Positions 8,972-18,026 of a stretch of 64,000 bases of DNA are shown here, piece by piece. The DNA is from CAZMNY01 sp964567745. Its GTDB lineage: Bacteria; Planctomycetota; Planctomycetia; Pirellulales; Pirellulaceae. The notes under the pieces were generated by a model that was not told where the DNA came from, ran no database searches, and saw only the letters and a program-made list of their open reading frames with translations. The first letter of the stretch is position 1. Every line of letters begins with the position of its first letter. Where the stretch lies: NCBI GenBank assembly GCA_964567745.1, contig CAZMNY010000005.1, forward strand, positions 62,001 through 126,000. The letters are read 5' to 3'. A program made the position numbers and the translations under genes.

Positions 8972-9051
8972 AAAGAGACTCACGCACAAAGAGACTCACG
9001 CACAAAGAGACTCACGCACAAAGAGACTCACGCACAAAGAGATTCACGCAC
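8972..9051. repeat. 16-bp tandem repeat, five copies
   Basis: The unit AAAGAGACTCACGCAC occurs five times head to tail at 8972, 8988, 9004, 9020 and 9036. Four copies are identical; the last has T for C in position 9. The array runs into the N gap on its left, so the true copy number is larger or unknown. Being 16 bp, it would shift frame if translated, and it lies between a plus-strand and a minus-strand gene, so it is taken as a non-coding minisatellite-like array. Confidence 0.95.
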
Positions 9052-9067
9052 AATGAGGATGCACCCG

Positions 9068-9244
9068 CTACTTGCGCCCCGAGAGGAAATAGGCCGCGCC
9101 GGCGGCGACCGCCGCGATGGCAGCGCCGAGTAGAAACTTGAGCCAGGAGAAATTTGAGAAGTTGAAAATCAGCTGGAATGTGATGATAACGACGTTAAAG
9201 GCGAGCAGCGGCGGGAGCAATTTCTGTTTCAGGTCGTCATCCAT
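9068..9244 (-). CDS. Small hypothetical membrane protein
   Basis: 58 residues from ATG 9244 (MDDDLKQKLLPPLLAFNVVI). Two hydrophobic helices are clear, at about 12-27 and 35-54 (WLKFLLGAAIAAVAAGAAYFL), with a charged N-terminus and a SGRK tail. It has no recognisable family. It lies 54 bp downstream of the lipoprotein gene on the same strand and may share its transcript. The hydrophobic pattern and normal codon use argue for a real gene; function is unknown. Confidence 0.6.
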   Translation of the reverse strand: MDDDLKQKLLPPLLAFNVVIITFQLIFNFSNFSWLKFLLGAAIAAVAAGAAYFLSGRK

Positions 9245-9298
9245 GATCAAATCTTCGGTGCGGCTCTCGAGGATACTGTCTTGACTGCTACGACGCGC

Positions 9299-10075
9299 CT
9301 ACAGCTTTGGTTCATCCGGAGTCGGCGCGGCGCTATCTTCGCCCGACTTGGGTGCCTCTGACTTGGGTGCCTCTGAACTGGGCTCGGCAGATTTGAATTT
9401 CATTGACGCGGCGACGGAATAGGCCGCGTCGCGATAGACCTTGATCTTGCCGACCGGCGATTGCAAATCGATTTCGTACACTTGGCCGGCGCCGAGTGTG
9501 ACCAGGATTTGCCTTTCGACGGTGACGGTCTTGCTGCTGCCTTTGAAGCGAGTTCGTCGGACATAGCGAGCAACAGGGCGGTCGCCCAACACCATCGGGA
9601 TCACCGGTTCGATCACTTCGATCTTCTTTTCCGCCGATGCCAATCGTTCGGCAACCGCTTTCGCGAAGTCACCCACGTTGTCCGCATTCAGCTCGCTGAT
9701 CCCCGACCAATCGTCTGCACTCGACGTGACGATCAACTTGGGAAACGACGTCGAGCTCTTGAGCATCTTGACGACGTATCGACTGTCTCGGCTGGGAACC
9801 GACCAACCCTCCGGGACCGCCAATTCAACTCGGCCTCCGTCCAAAGGCGGCATGTAATCGCCAATGGGAAGCGTGTCGGCGGCGACCTCGCGAACAACGC
9901 CCGTTTCATCGACAAGCGGCGCGTCGGGGGAGGCACTGGCCGACGGGTTAGCCGGACCCGAGTTAGCGGGGTCGGGAGTTGATGCTCCGCAGCCAGCCAG
10001 AAAGAGACATGAGCTGCAAACGGTCGCGACGCTCAACGATCGCAGCGACGACGCCAAGTTCAATCCGCGGTTCAT
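9299..10075 (-). CDS. Hypothetical lipoprotein
   Basis: 258 residues from ATG 10075; the frame is open further upstream, but this start places a lipobox (FLAGC, Cys at about residue 29) after a hydrophobic stretch, so an inner- or outer-membrane lipoprotein is expected. A low-complexity Ser/Pro/Ala linker follows (residues 30-55). The body (about 60-230) includes PPLDGGRVELAVPEGWSVPS, SADDWSGISELNADNVGDFA and PMVLGDRPVARYVRR, and reads like a single alpha/beta domain. The C-terminus carries two APKSEAPKS-type repeats. Homologous proteins of this look occur in planctomycetes, but no function is known to me. It is followed by the 58-residue membrane protein. Confidence 0.8.
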   Translation of the reverse strand: MNRGLNLASSLRSLSVATVCSSCLFLAGCGASTPDPANSGPANPSASASPDAPLVDETGVVREVAADTLPIGDYMPPLDGGRVELAVPEGWSVPSRDSRYVVKMLKSSTSFPKLIVTSSADDWSGISELNADNVGDFAKAVAERLASAEKKIEVIEPVIPMVLGDRPVARYVRRTRFKGSSKTVTVERQILVTLGAGQVYEIDLQSPVGKIKVYRDAAYSVAASMKFKSAEPSSEAPKSEAPKSGEDSAAPTPDEPKL

Positions 10076-10223
10076 GACGATGACCCTCGTAACGAGCCTG
10101 TGCGCTTGCTTCCTGCTGGCGATATTGGCTCTGCGAGTCATCGCCGTCGGCGGGGCAGGGCACCAGATCGCTAGGGTCGGCAAACTGCTTGATGGCCGGC
10201 TAAAGCGGCGGCCGCCTCAGCCG

Positions 10224-10523
10224 CTATTCCTCGATAACTTCCTTGACCTTTTGCACAAAGTGTTGCGACTTGCCGTCGTCCTTGGTCAGCGACTTAGCTT
10301 TCTCTTCAGCCTGTTTTTTCTGGCTGTATTCGTACAGCGCGACGCGTTTGAGCGATTGGTTGAAGACGCCCCAGAACAGTTTCTGTCGCACCTCGACGGG
10401 CACTTTCGCGCGGCTCTTCCGTTTCGCCTTCTTCTTTTTCTTCTTCGGCACCGCTTTTTCTGCAGCTTCCGCAGATTCTGCCTCTTCTCGTAAAGCCTTT
10501 CGACTTACAACTTTGCGCGCCAT
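10224..10523 (-). CDS. Lysine-rich hypothetical protein
   Basis: 99 residues from ATG 10523 (MARKVVSRKALREEAESAEA). An acidic segment at 12-22 is followed by a very basic run at 25-40 (PKKKKKKAKRKSRAKVP), then a helical part containing VRQKLFWGVFNQSLKRVALYEY, ending in a charged helix. There is no signal peptide or membrane segment. The basic block suggests nucleic-acid or ribosome binding, but that is inference. It stands alone between the lipoprotein gene and an unrecognised gene on the same strand. Codon use resembles its neighbours, and the frame is open and conserved-looking. Confidence 0.7.
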   Translation of the reverse strand: MARKVVSRKALREEAESAEAAEKAVPKKKKKKAKRKSRAKVPVEVRQKLFWGVFNQSLKRVALYEYSQKKQAEEKAKSLTKDDGKSQHFVQKVKEVIEE

Positions 10524-10630
10524 GCCAATCGATCCATTTCAGGTTATCCATACAACGGCCGTCAAGCCGTTATCGTACCCGAATCCGTATCGATTTGCTA
10601 CGGGATGATCATTTCGCGATAGCCCCACGG

Positions 10631-11407
10631 TCACTGTTTCGTCGCCGGTCCAAGCGATTCAACTCGAGCCGTGCCTGCCGCAAGTTCGCGCCGCTCCGCG
10701 CCAAGCAAAGCCGTGCAAGCCCTCGTGAACTCGCTGTCCTCGCGAGACGTTTGCGTAAAGGAACGATGCCCCAAGACGTCCTGCACCATCAACACTAGCA
10801 CCGCCTGAACGTCATCCATGTCGCCTTTCCACTTCTGCATCTCTTGGTGTTGAGCCGGAGTGTAGTTCGCCGCGGTGACACTGTGAGCTGACCGCAACAT
10901 GGCTCGAGCCATCACGAGCCGCCGGCTATACGACAAGACCGCCTTGCAGACATTCATCACCCGCTGCTTCATCGTCCACTTCAATCGGGCATCGCCGTTG
11001 AGCGACCAATAGTGGGTGCGGGCGCCATCGAGAAGCAACTCTAGATAGGGCGCCAAATCATAGGCCGTCGGCTGCATTGCGGCGAACGGCCGCTTGACCG
11101 TCGAGAAGCCCGCCAACATGGCACCCAATTCAATTCGAGCGAGCGCGGTCATCCAGCCGAGCCCATGCCGGACAAAATCGTCTTGGGGCTTCTGCGGCAA
11201 TTCGCCCAGAAAGGTCGCGCCCGATGGCCCTTTCCGCGAAAGGTTCGTCTCGAAAGACAACTCCGGCCGCTCGCGAATGATCTCCTCGTAAACCTTCATT
11301 TCCTCGGGACTGGAAATTCGAATCAAGCGATCGAGTCGTTCCAGCGCCTTGCTGTATTCGTGAAAACCGACAATGCGGTAAACAAGTTGAGCATCATCGT
11401 TTTGCAA
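10631..11407 (-). CDS. Hypothetical protein, function unknown
   Basis: About 258 residues; the first available start is TTG 11407, the next in-frame ATG is about 36 codons in (MKVYEEIIRERPEL), so the start is uncertain. No signal peptide or membrane helix is seen. The protein looks largely helical (RLDRLIRISSPEEMKVYEEI, MTALARIELGAMLAGF, KWTMKQRVMNVCKAVLSYSR, WKGDMDDVQAVLVLMVQDVLG). I do not recognise a family. It begins 69 bp downstream of the gene ending at 11477 on the same strand, so the two may form an operon. Confidence 0.65.
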   Translation of the reverse strand: MQNDDAQLVYRIVGFHEYSKALERLDRLIRISSPEEMKVYEEIIRERPELSFETNLSRKGPSGATFLGELPQKPQDDFVRHGLGWMTALARIELGAMLAGFSTVKRPFAAMQPTAYDLAPYLELLLDGARTHYWSLNGDARLKWTMKQRVMNVCKAVLSYSRRLVMARAMLRSAHSVTAANYTPAQHQEMQKWKGDMDDVQAVLVLMVQDVLGHRSFTQTSREDSEFTRACTALLGAERRELAAGTARVESLGPATKQ

Positions 11408-11476
11408 TCGCGTAACGGAACCAAACGTCTTCGTTGTCTCTTTAGAGGAAACTCCCCTAATGATTTCGTTGCGGTT

Positions 11477-12745
11477 TCAGTAGAAGTATTTCAGTGTCGT
11501 CTTCGACGTCGCCGTATCGTTTGTTATCGTCGACGTGTCATTGTATTGCTGCTTGACGATGCGCCGCGGCTCGAACGCCCACACGTAATGGTGACGGCGA
11601 TCGATCGGCGCCTGCAACTGTGACGCTTGCGACTTGTCGAAGCCGTAGAGTTGCTCGGGCATGTAGAGTCGAAACATGTCTTGTGGAGACCGTATCGCGT
11701 TCCGAGGTTTCAATAGCCCTCCGCCATCCGATCCTCTGCCATACCGCCCTCGAAGCCACCAGTGAATGCCGGTGTAGAGCAGCCGACCCTTTTCCGCTAA
11801 CTTGCCGGCCGCTTTCAGAGCCGTGTCGGTTAGTTCGGCAACTTCCGCTTCGAGTTCTTTACCCTGCAGGCCAGGTCGGCGCAGTGAAATTGGTTTTCCC
11901 TGTTTTCGTTGAGCGTCGAGTTTGGCGAAGAATTCTTTGACCAACTCGCCGTCGTGACTTGCTACATAGGCGGCATCGAGCTTCTCCCGTCGATCCTCAC
12001 TCGTGATTAATTTGTGCAGGGCAAGCTCGATCCTCTGGATCCGCAATTCCGTTTTCCGCTCTTCCAGCTCTCGAAATGCTTCGGTCAGCTTGTTGGCTTC
12101 ACTATCGAAGGCGGTTTCCAAAATCGCCTTCTCGGCATCGCTCGCACGACGAACGAATCGCTTGCCGCGCCCATTGAGTCGCTTTCCGAACTCCGCCAAC
12201 CGAATCGCGTTGGTCAACTGTTGCTCCAACACGTGAACTCGCCAAAACAACTCTTCGTATTCTGAAAACTCGCTTGGCGCGGGCAGAGTCAATTGCATCG
12301 CCGGGTGACGCGCAACGGCGTCAACAATCTCTTGCACGCGGCGCTTTGTTTCGGGCACGATCACCAACAACTCATGACGGCTCGGCGCCTTCACTTCTTG
12401 GCTCAGCCCCTGAAGGACGACGTTCAGCCGAGCCTGGATGAGCATCGCGTCGAGGCTCGGCGCGGAAAGAGACGCCAATATATCGTTCGCTTCGATGAGC
12501 TGAATGTCGTTGAGCTTCGGCAGCAGTTCGCCAATCGATTCGACGGTGGCTACCGGATCGCCGCGAAAATAGGCCGAGGCAACTTGCTTTTGAATCGCCG
12601 CGACTAGCCTCGGACCAAGGCTGCTTCCGATGTTACTGTCAGGCGACTTCCCCGACTCCTGCGCTAACACTGGCCCAGTCAACAGGGCGAATACGATGGC
12701 GACGGCCAACGGCCATGCGACTCGATTGGATTTGCTGACAACCAC
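11477..12745 (-). CDS. Secreted hypothetical protein, mostly helical
   Basis: About 422 residues. GTG 12745 is chosen because GGGAG lies 8 bases upstream and it begins directly with a signal peptide (WPLAVAIVFALLTGPVLAQ); a TTG at 12799 would only lengthen the leader. The mature protein is Arg/Glu-rich and helical (RRVQEIVDAVARHPAMQL, EAFRELEERKTELRIQRIEL, REKLDAAYVASHDGELVKEF), with a distinct C-terminal part containing LYTGIHWWLRGRYGRGSDGGG, DMFRLYMPEQLYGFD and HHYVWAFEPRRIV. That end is rich in aromatics and could bind a surface ligand. No family is recognised. The neighbour downstream (10631-11407) may be co-transcribed. Confidence 0.7.
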   Translation of the reverse strand: MVVSKSNRVAWPLAVAIVFALLTGPVLAQESGKSPDSNIGSSLGPRLVAAIQKQVASAYFRGDPVATVESIGELLPKLNDIQLIEANDILASLSAPSLDAMLIQARLNVVLQGLSQEVKAPSRHELLVIVPETKRRVQEIVDAVARHPAMQLTLPAPSEFSEYEELFWRVHVLEQQLTNAIRLAEFGKRLNGRGKRFVRRASDAEKAILETAFDSEANKLTEAFRELEERKTELRIQRIELALHKLITSEDRREKLDAAYVASHDGELVKEFFAKLDAQRKQGKPISLRRPGLQGKELEAEVAELTDTALKAAGKLAEKGRLLYTGIHWWLRGRYGRGSDGGGLLKPRNAIRSPQDMFRLYMPEQLYGFDKSQASQLQAPIDRRHHYVWAFEPRRIVKQQYNDTSTITNDTATSKTTLKYFY

Positions 12746-13343
12746 GGTCGAATGCTCCCAATGACAACTTGTCGAATTGTGCACCGCGTCAAACCGCAAA
12801 CTATCAGATTTCGGCGCCGACTATCAAACGAATTTGACAACCTCTCACGTATCTGGGCCTTTCAGTTTCGGGTCGAGGGGACTCGTGGGCGGATCGCGCA
12901 GCTGACCAACCTGATTCACCGGCACGGCGCGCGGAGATGGTCCATTTTTCAAATTCCGGCGCTGATAGGCTCGCGTTTCTTGACGGGTGGCACGAACAGG
13001 CCCTGCAGGGGCAACATCGGCACAAGGCAAGTTCGTTGTGGTCTGGGTGTAGGGCTCGGCCCTCTATTCATTTTGCACTTTGCAATCCTCACTTTGCACT
13101 GACGCCAATCTAGCTCGCGCAGCGAACCGCTCAAGAAACTCACTCCAGTCAAACAGGCTGCGGTCAACTTGGATTCCAGTCGCGTCCCGCCGTTCTTTCC
13201 TTCCTTATCCTTCTTCCTCACTGCTTGTTCGAAACCGATATTCGCGTCCCCTCTTCCCCCAGCCCTCCAAACGACTCAAAATGCGGCGCGGAACAAACGA
13301 TGGAACGACCGATCTAAGAATCGCATCACAAGGAACAACGCCG
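12746..13343. other. Long divergent intergenic region
   Basis: About 600 bp between a minus-strand gene and the peptidase. No open frame has good start, codon use and family resemblance. Visible structure: GC-rich partial palindromes around CCCTGCAGGGG (12999-13020) and GGGCTCGGCCCT (13050-13061), then an AT-richer run with repeated TTTGCA (13070-13100). These resemble pieces of a dispersed intergenic element, but only one copy lies in the window. Promoters for both flanking genes must be here; none can be assigned by sight. Confidence 0.35.
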
Positions 13344-14564
13344 GTGGCAAAACGCCTCGCAAGATCGAAACAAGCGTCGACAGTCACAAGTCCAACGCCC
13401 AACCAGAAGCGAGCTCGGCAGCTTGTGATGGAGCTGATGGCGATCTCTGGTAAGAGCGGCCGGGAAACACAAGTCGCCGACTATGTTGTCAATCGACTCA
13501 GAGCTGCCGGCCTGCCGGAGAAGTCGGTCAAGTTCGACACGGCCCATCGTCGATCACGAGATCCAGGCGAAATCGGCAACCTCATCGTCAAATTGCCCGG
13601 CGATCGCAAACTGCCTCGCATTCTTCTTTCGGCCCACATGGATACGGTTCCGATTTGCGACGGGAGCGAACCGGTGCTGCGAGGCAATTTGGTTCAATCC
13701 GCGAACCCGAACACAGGGCTCGGCGCGGACAACCGAGCCGGTTGCGCTACGATTCTCTCGGCTGCGCTCGAGCTACTCGAACGGGACCTTCCTCATCCGC
13801 CGATCACACTCTGCTGGTTCGTGCAAGAAGAAGTTGGTCTGCAGGGATCGCGCTGTGTCACGAAATCGCTGCTCGGTAAACCGCAGATGGGTTTCAATTG
13901 GGACGGCGGGGCGCCTTACAAGTTGACCATCGGCGCGACAGGCGGATACCGACTTCGGATCGACATCAAGGGAATCGCCAGTCATGCAGGCGGCGCGCCG
14001 GAATGGGGAGTCAGCGCGATTTCGATCGCCTCACTCGCCATCGCCGATCTGCAGCGCAACGGCTGGCATGGCCTGATACAAAAGGGGAAGCGATTGGGAA
14101 CGAGCAACGTCGGCTTCATTCATGGCGGAGAAGCGACCAACGTTGTCACCGACCACGTCGCCATTCGCGCGGAAGCGCGAAGCCACAACCCCAAGTTTCG
14201 CGAGGTCATCGTTCGCGAAATCGAAAAGGCTTTTCGCCGCGCCGCGAAGGAAGTTGCGAACGTCGCCGGCGCGCATGGTGAAGTTGAGGTCGAGGGCCGC
14301 TTGGACTATGAATCATTCAAGTTGAAGAAGAGCGACGACTGTGTTCGAAGAGCCGAGCAAGCCGTCAAAGAATGCGGAGGCGAAACCGTGTTCGCGATCG
14401 CCAACGGCGGCGTCGATGCAAACTGGCTCACGGCCCACGGCATCCCGACAGTCTCTCTCGGCTGCGGCCAAATCGGACAACACATGATCGGCGAACGATT
14501 GGACATCGAACAATTTGACCAAGCCTGCCGCATCGCACTGCGCATCGCTTCGGGGAGCCATTGA
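13344..14564 (+). CDS. M20-type metallopeptidase (peptidase T-like)
   Basis: 406 residues from GTG 13344, which has AAGGA 9 bases upstream; ATG 13281 in the same frame lacks a ribosome site and would add 21 residues. The zinc-binding pattern of M20 peptidases is present: SAHMDTVP (His, Asp), GADNRAGCATIL (bridging Asp), VQEEVGLQGS (catalytic Glu and metal Glu), DGGAPYKLTIGATGGY, and GQHMIGERL near the C-terminus (last His). The dimerisation (lid) domain lies between, beginning at about YRLRIDIKGIASHAG. It likely cleaves small peptides or N-acyl amino acids in the cytosol. Its stop overlaps the start of the BFD-like gene (TGATG), so the two are translationally coupled. Confidence 0.88.
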   Translation: MAKRLARSKQASTVTSPTPNQKRARQLVMELMAISGKSGRETQVADYVVNRLRAAGLPEKSVKFDTAHRRSRDPGEIGNLIVKLPGDRKLPRILLSAHMDTVPICDGSEPVLRGNLVQSANPNTGLGADNRAGCATILSAALELLERDLPHPPITLCWFVQEEVGLQGSRCVTKSLLGKPQMGFNWDGGAPYKLTIGATGGYRLRIDIKGIASHAGGAPEWGVSAISIASLAIADLQRNGWHGLIQKGKRLGTSNVGFIHGGEATNVVTDHVAIRAEARSHNPKFREVIVREIEKAFRRAAKEVANVAGAHGEVEVEGRLDYESFKLKKSDDCVRRAEQAVKECGGETVFAIANGGVDANWLTAHGIPTVSLGCGQIGQHMIGERLDIEQFDQACRIALRIASGSH

Positions 14565-14875
14565 TGGAACTCGATGACGAACTCTGCCTCTGTTTTCATG
14601 TCACGAAACGGAAAGTCATCAACTACATCCGGGTCGAAAAACCGCGACGCTCTGGTGAGTTGAGCCATTGTTTCGGAGCGGGAACCGGGTGCGGGTGGTG
14701 CCGGCCATTCCTCGTCAAACTCTATGAGGATGCCCAACAACAGTCGCCGGGTGCCGACTTACCCGACGCCGCCGAATACGCTCGCAACCGCTCCAAATAC
14801 ATTGACGAATCGAAGCAGCGCGACAAATCGACAAATCGCGACGCCAGTGAAGACGATTGCGAAAACGGCCGCTAG
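14564..14875 (+). CDS. BFD-like [2Fe-2S]-binding protein
   Basis: 103 residues from ATG 14564, overlapping the peptidase stop by one base and preceded by GGGGAG at 14552-14557. The N-terminal 55 residues match the bacterioferritin-associated ferredoxin (BFD) fold, with the cluster ligands in CLCFHVTKRKVINYI (two Cys) and CFGAGTGCGWCRPFL (Cys pair in GCGWC). Such domains carry a [2Fe-2S] cluster and pass electrons or sense iron. The C-terminal 45 residues are hydrophilic and probably disordered. No bacterioferritin or nitrite reductase gene is adjacent; coupling to an M20 peptidase is unusual and leaves the partner unknown. Confidence 0.88.
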   Translation: MELDDELCLCFHVTKRKVINYIRVEKPRRSGELSHCFGAGTGCGWCRPFLVKLYEDAQQQSPGADLPDAAEYARNRSKYIDESKQRDKSTNRDASEDDCENGR

Positions 14876-14949
14876 GTTTTGCAGTGACGAGCCCGGTCGA
14901 CTAGGATCGTAAAGGCCGGGGGACGGTCTCTTTCTAATCGCATGGCGTC

Positions 14950-17900
14950 ATGAAACGCACCTCATTCTTTTCTTGCGACGTTCGTCCCTCCGTTCTCGCA
15001 TTCGTCATTTTGTCTTGCATGTTCTGCGGTAAATCGTCGCCGCTCAGAGCTGACGACATGGCGCCGCACGAAACGACTTGGCCACAGGCGTTGACGAACC
15101 CGATTTCGATCGACCGGTCCGAGCAACCGCTCTCAGAAGTCATCGCCGAATTGCAAAAGCAAACCGGCGTCCGCATGCGCTTCCGAGGTCTGCCCATCGG
15201 CGTCAATGGTACTGGCGCGCGAGTGCTTGTGACCCCCCAATTTCAGTCGGTGGCGCTCGACAAGGCGCTGAGCACCCTATTGCCAAAATACGGACTCGAT
15301 TGGACCACCTCGCGACGAACAGTCGTCATTTCAACGACCGAGCAGATTTGGTCGCAATTGGATGTGCGCGTCTACCCGGTCGGCAACCTGTTGGCCAACG
15401 GCGAAAATGGGCGGGATCTCGAAATGAGAAGTCTCGCTGTGGCCGAGCGAATCAAGCGCGCCATTACGCCTCAAGATTGGACCGACGTCGGCGGTCGCGC
15501 ATCGATCGTCACATCGGGAACGACGCTCATCGTCAAACACACGACTCGATCGCAAAACAAGATCGCTCAACTTCTCAAAGAGATTCAAAAGAACCAGCAA
15601 GAGTCGTGGCCGATATTCGGCCAAATGGCGCAAACGCAAGGCGCCGAAGTCTCTCGCATGGAGCGACTTCTCTCTCGCCCCATTCAACTCGAACGGCGCC
15701 AGAAGCCGTTTCGTCATGTTGTCGAGGAACTCAACCGACGGGTGCCGATCTCGATCTCGATCGACCTCAAGTCGCTGGAAGACGAAGGCATCTCGGTCGA
15801 CGATCCAGTCGACCTGCGGTGCGACGGCGTCTCGTTGCGAGCGGCCTTGAATCAACTGTTGAATCAGTGGCAACTCGGATACGTCAATCAGCCCGACGGC
15901 ATACTGATTTCCACCATGGATTACGTCGAGCAACACCTCGAGACACAGTCCTATCCCGTCTCCGAACTCGCTCGCGTTCCCGGCGAGCCGCGGAATGACT
16001 TCAATCCTCTGATGGAACTCGCGACAACAATCGTCGGCCCCGAGTCGTGGGAGGATGTCGGCGGGCCAGCCACGATTCAAGCCCTACCATCCGGGTCGCT
16101 GGTGATCGCTCAAACCGCCGAGAACCACGTCCGCTTGCGGGACCTGTTTGACAGCCTGCTCGAATTGCGGCGGCGCCAACAGGATGACCGCGCTGCACAG
16201 GAACCCATCGTGCTCGCTCAGGATGCTCGAAACGAGATGTTGAACGCTGTGCTTAATCGCAGAGTGGGTCGACTTCGGTCCGACGAAATGCCGCTCTCTC
16301 GTTTTGCTGACATGGTGCGAGAAGAGACCGGACTGTTGTTGATGATCGATACGCGAGCTCTGGACGACGTGGGCATTCCCGGCGATACGCCGGTCACCTT
16401 GGATGTCCGCAACATCTCGCTCCGCTCCGCACTGCATACGGTGCTTCGCGAGTTCGGCCTGACGCTCTTGATCGACAATGAACTAGTTTGGATCTCAACG
16501 CCAAAGGAGGCTGAAGCTCGGCTCAATGCGACACTTCTCCCAGTTCGAGATCTGGTCACGCTAGACGGCCATCTCCCCGCAAAGTTTGTCCCGATCGTTT
16601 CCGATCAGTTGGTGGCTCTCGTCACCACAACCATCGAACCTTATTCCTGGGACGAAGTCGGCGGGCCGGGTGCGATCGAGCTGTTCGCGAACCAGTCGGC
16701 GCTCGTCGTTTCACAAACGGACGAAGTCCAGGCAAAAGTCCGTTGGCTGATACAAGGCGTTCGAGCATTGAGAAAAGCGGTTCGCACGGAGCCTGAACAA
16801 TTCGCCTCGGCGCAGATACCTTTCTTTGGCGATCCTGGCGAACTAGAGAACGAACAGCGAATCCGTGCGGCGCTCGCGAGTGACGCGACCTTGAAGATTC
16901 ATCGCAAGCCGCTGGACGTCTTAGCGAAAGAGCTATCGGCTAAGCACGGCATTGAGATTGTGATCGATACGCGGGCGCTGGAAGATATCGGTCTCGACAA
17001 GGACGTGTCGATCACGTTCGAGTCGTCAGGCATCCCGCTCGGAGCAGCGTTACAGCACATGACACATCCGCTCGACTTGACCTTCATTGTCCGTGACGAG
17101 TGCGTTCAAATCACGACGCCCGAAGAGATCGAAGCTCAACTCGTCACGCGATTCTATCCAGTTCAAGACCTCGTCTTGCCAGTCGAGGATCCACAGAGCC
17201 AGGTGAATACCGAACGGGATCCGGAAGTCGACCGATTGCTCAAAGCCGACTTCGACACACTCATCGACTTGATTACGGTTGTGCTCTCACCGGATAGTTG
17301 GGACGACGTGGGCGGCCCGGGAACCGTTGAAGACTTAGCGCTCGCAAGCACGATTGTCGTCTCGCACTCGGAACAAGTTCAGTCTCGCGTCAAGCATCTA
17401 ATCGGAGCGCTCCGCGATGACTTGCGAGCGTCCCAGTCGGCGGCCGCCAACACTGGGCCTCGTTTGGTAGGGACGAAGCGCGAAGCGACTTTATGGCGGG
17501 TGTTGAATGGACCCGTTGGCGGCATCGCATCGGGGCAATTGACCGTGCGCGAACTCGCCACCGCGTTAAATGGCAAACTGAAATCGCCCGTGATTGTCGA
17601 TAAGCGAGCCATGGAGAATTCAGGGATTCCATTCACAGCGAAAGTTAATTACGTCGGCTTTTCCAAAACCATGGCCGAATCGCTCGATCAGTCGCTCAAG
17701 CCGCTTGAGATGACCTGGACCATTCGCGACGACGCCATCGTATTAACGACTCTCGACGAATCCGAATCGGCGCCGCTCGTGTTTGTCTATCCGGTTCGCC
17801 ATTGCTTGCCGGAGGCGAACGCGGATATCGATGCGCTGTTTGACCACATCACCGACACCCATTCGCCCCAATCTTGGGACAGCGTCGGCGGCATGGGCGC

Positions 17901-17991
17901 CATCGAATACTGGTATCAGTCGCGAGCGTTCGTGATCGCCCAGACGCCGCAGATCCATCGTCAGATCGCCGCTGATTTGATGAAGAAGTGA
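14950..17991 (+). CDS. Secreted protein of five secretin-N/STN-like repeats
   Basis: 1013 residues with a signal peptide (1-36, SVLAFVILSCMFCG). Five tandem modules of about 175-190 residues follow, beginning near residues 50, 232, 423, 635 and 835. Each has a start such as PLSEVIAELQKQTGVRM or PFRHVVEELNRRVPISI, an STN-like core with DLKSLEDEGI, VSLRAALNQLLNQW and a strand ending LISTMDYVE, then a segment YPVxxL plus a block like ESWEDVGGPATIQALPSGSL and a closing helix. The VGGPG/DVGG motif marks every module. This arrangement recalls the N-terminal periplasmic domains of secretins, but no outer-membrane barrel follows. It may be a periplasmic scaffold or binding protein; function is unknown. 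Confidence 0.85.
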   Translation: MKRTSFFSCDVRPSVLAFVILSCMFCGKSSPLRADDMAPHETTWPQALTNPISIDRSEQPLSEVIAELQKQTGVRMRFRGLPIGVNGTGARVLVTPQFQSVALDKALSTLLPKYGLDWTTSRRTVVISTTEQIWSQLDVRVYPVGNLLANGENGRDLEMRSLAVAERIKRAITPQDWTDVGGRASIVTSGTTLIVKHTTRSQNKIAQLLKEIQKNQQESWPIFGQMAQTQGAEVSRMERLLSRPIQLERRQKPFRHVVEELNRRVPISISIDLKSLEDEGISVDDPVDLRCDGVSLRAALNQLLNQWQLGYVNQPDGILISTMDYVEQHLETQSYPVSELARVPGEPRNDFNPLMELATTIVGPESWEDVGGPATIQALPSGSLVIAQTAENHVRLRDLFDSLLELRRRQQDDRAAQEPIVLAQDARNEMLNAVLNRRVGRLRSDEMPLSRFADMVREETGLLLMIDTRALDDVGIPGDTPVTLDVRNISLRSALHTVLREFGLTLLIDNELVWISTPKEAEARLNATLLPVRDLVTLDGHLPAKFVPIVSDQLVALVTTTIEPYSWDEVGGPGAIELFANQSALVVSQTDEVQAKVRWLIQGVRALRKAVRTEPEQFASAQIPFFGDPGELENEQRIRAALASDATLKIHRKPLDVLAKELSAKHGIEIVIDTRALEDIGLDKDVSITFESSGIPLGAALQHMTHPLDLTFIVRDECVQITTPEEIEAQLVTRFYPVQDLVLPVEDPQSQVNTERDPEVDRLLKADFDTLIDLITVVLSPDSWDDVGGPGTVEDLALASTIVVSHSEQVQSRVKHLIGALRDDLRASQSAAANTGPRLVGTKREATLWRVLNGPVGGIASGQLTVRELATALNGKLKSPVIVDKRAMENSGIPFTAKVNYVGFSKTMAESLDQSLKPLEMTWTIRDDAIVLTTLDESESAPLVFVYPVRHCLPEANADIDALFDHITDTHSPQSWDSVGGMGAIEYWYQSRAFVIAQTPQIHRQIAADLMKK

Positions 17992-18026
17992 CAGAGTGGG
18001 GCTTGAGATTCACGAAACTCGCGCCA

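Noticed and set aside
8766..9005. Apparent open frames running through the N gap
   Set aside because: Undetermined bases and the 16-bp repeat generate the openness; they carry no information.
12804..13221. Overlapping minus-strand frames in the 600-bp divergent region
   Set aside because: They overlap each other in different frames with Arg/Pro-rich, low-quality composition, as expected of GC-rich non-coding DNA.
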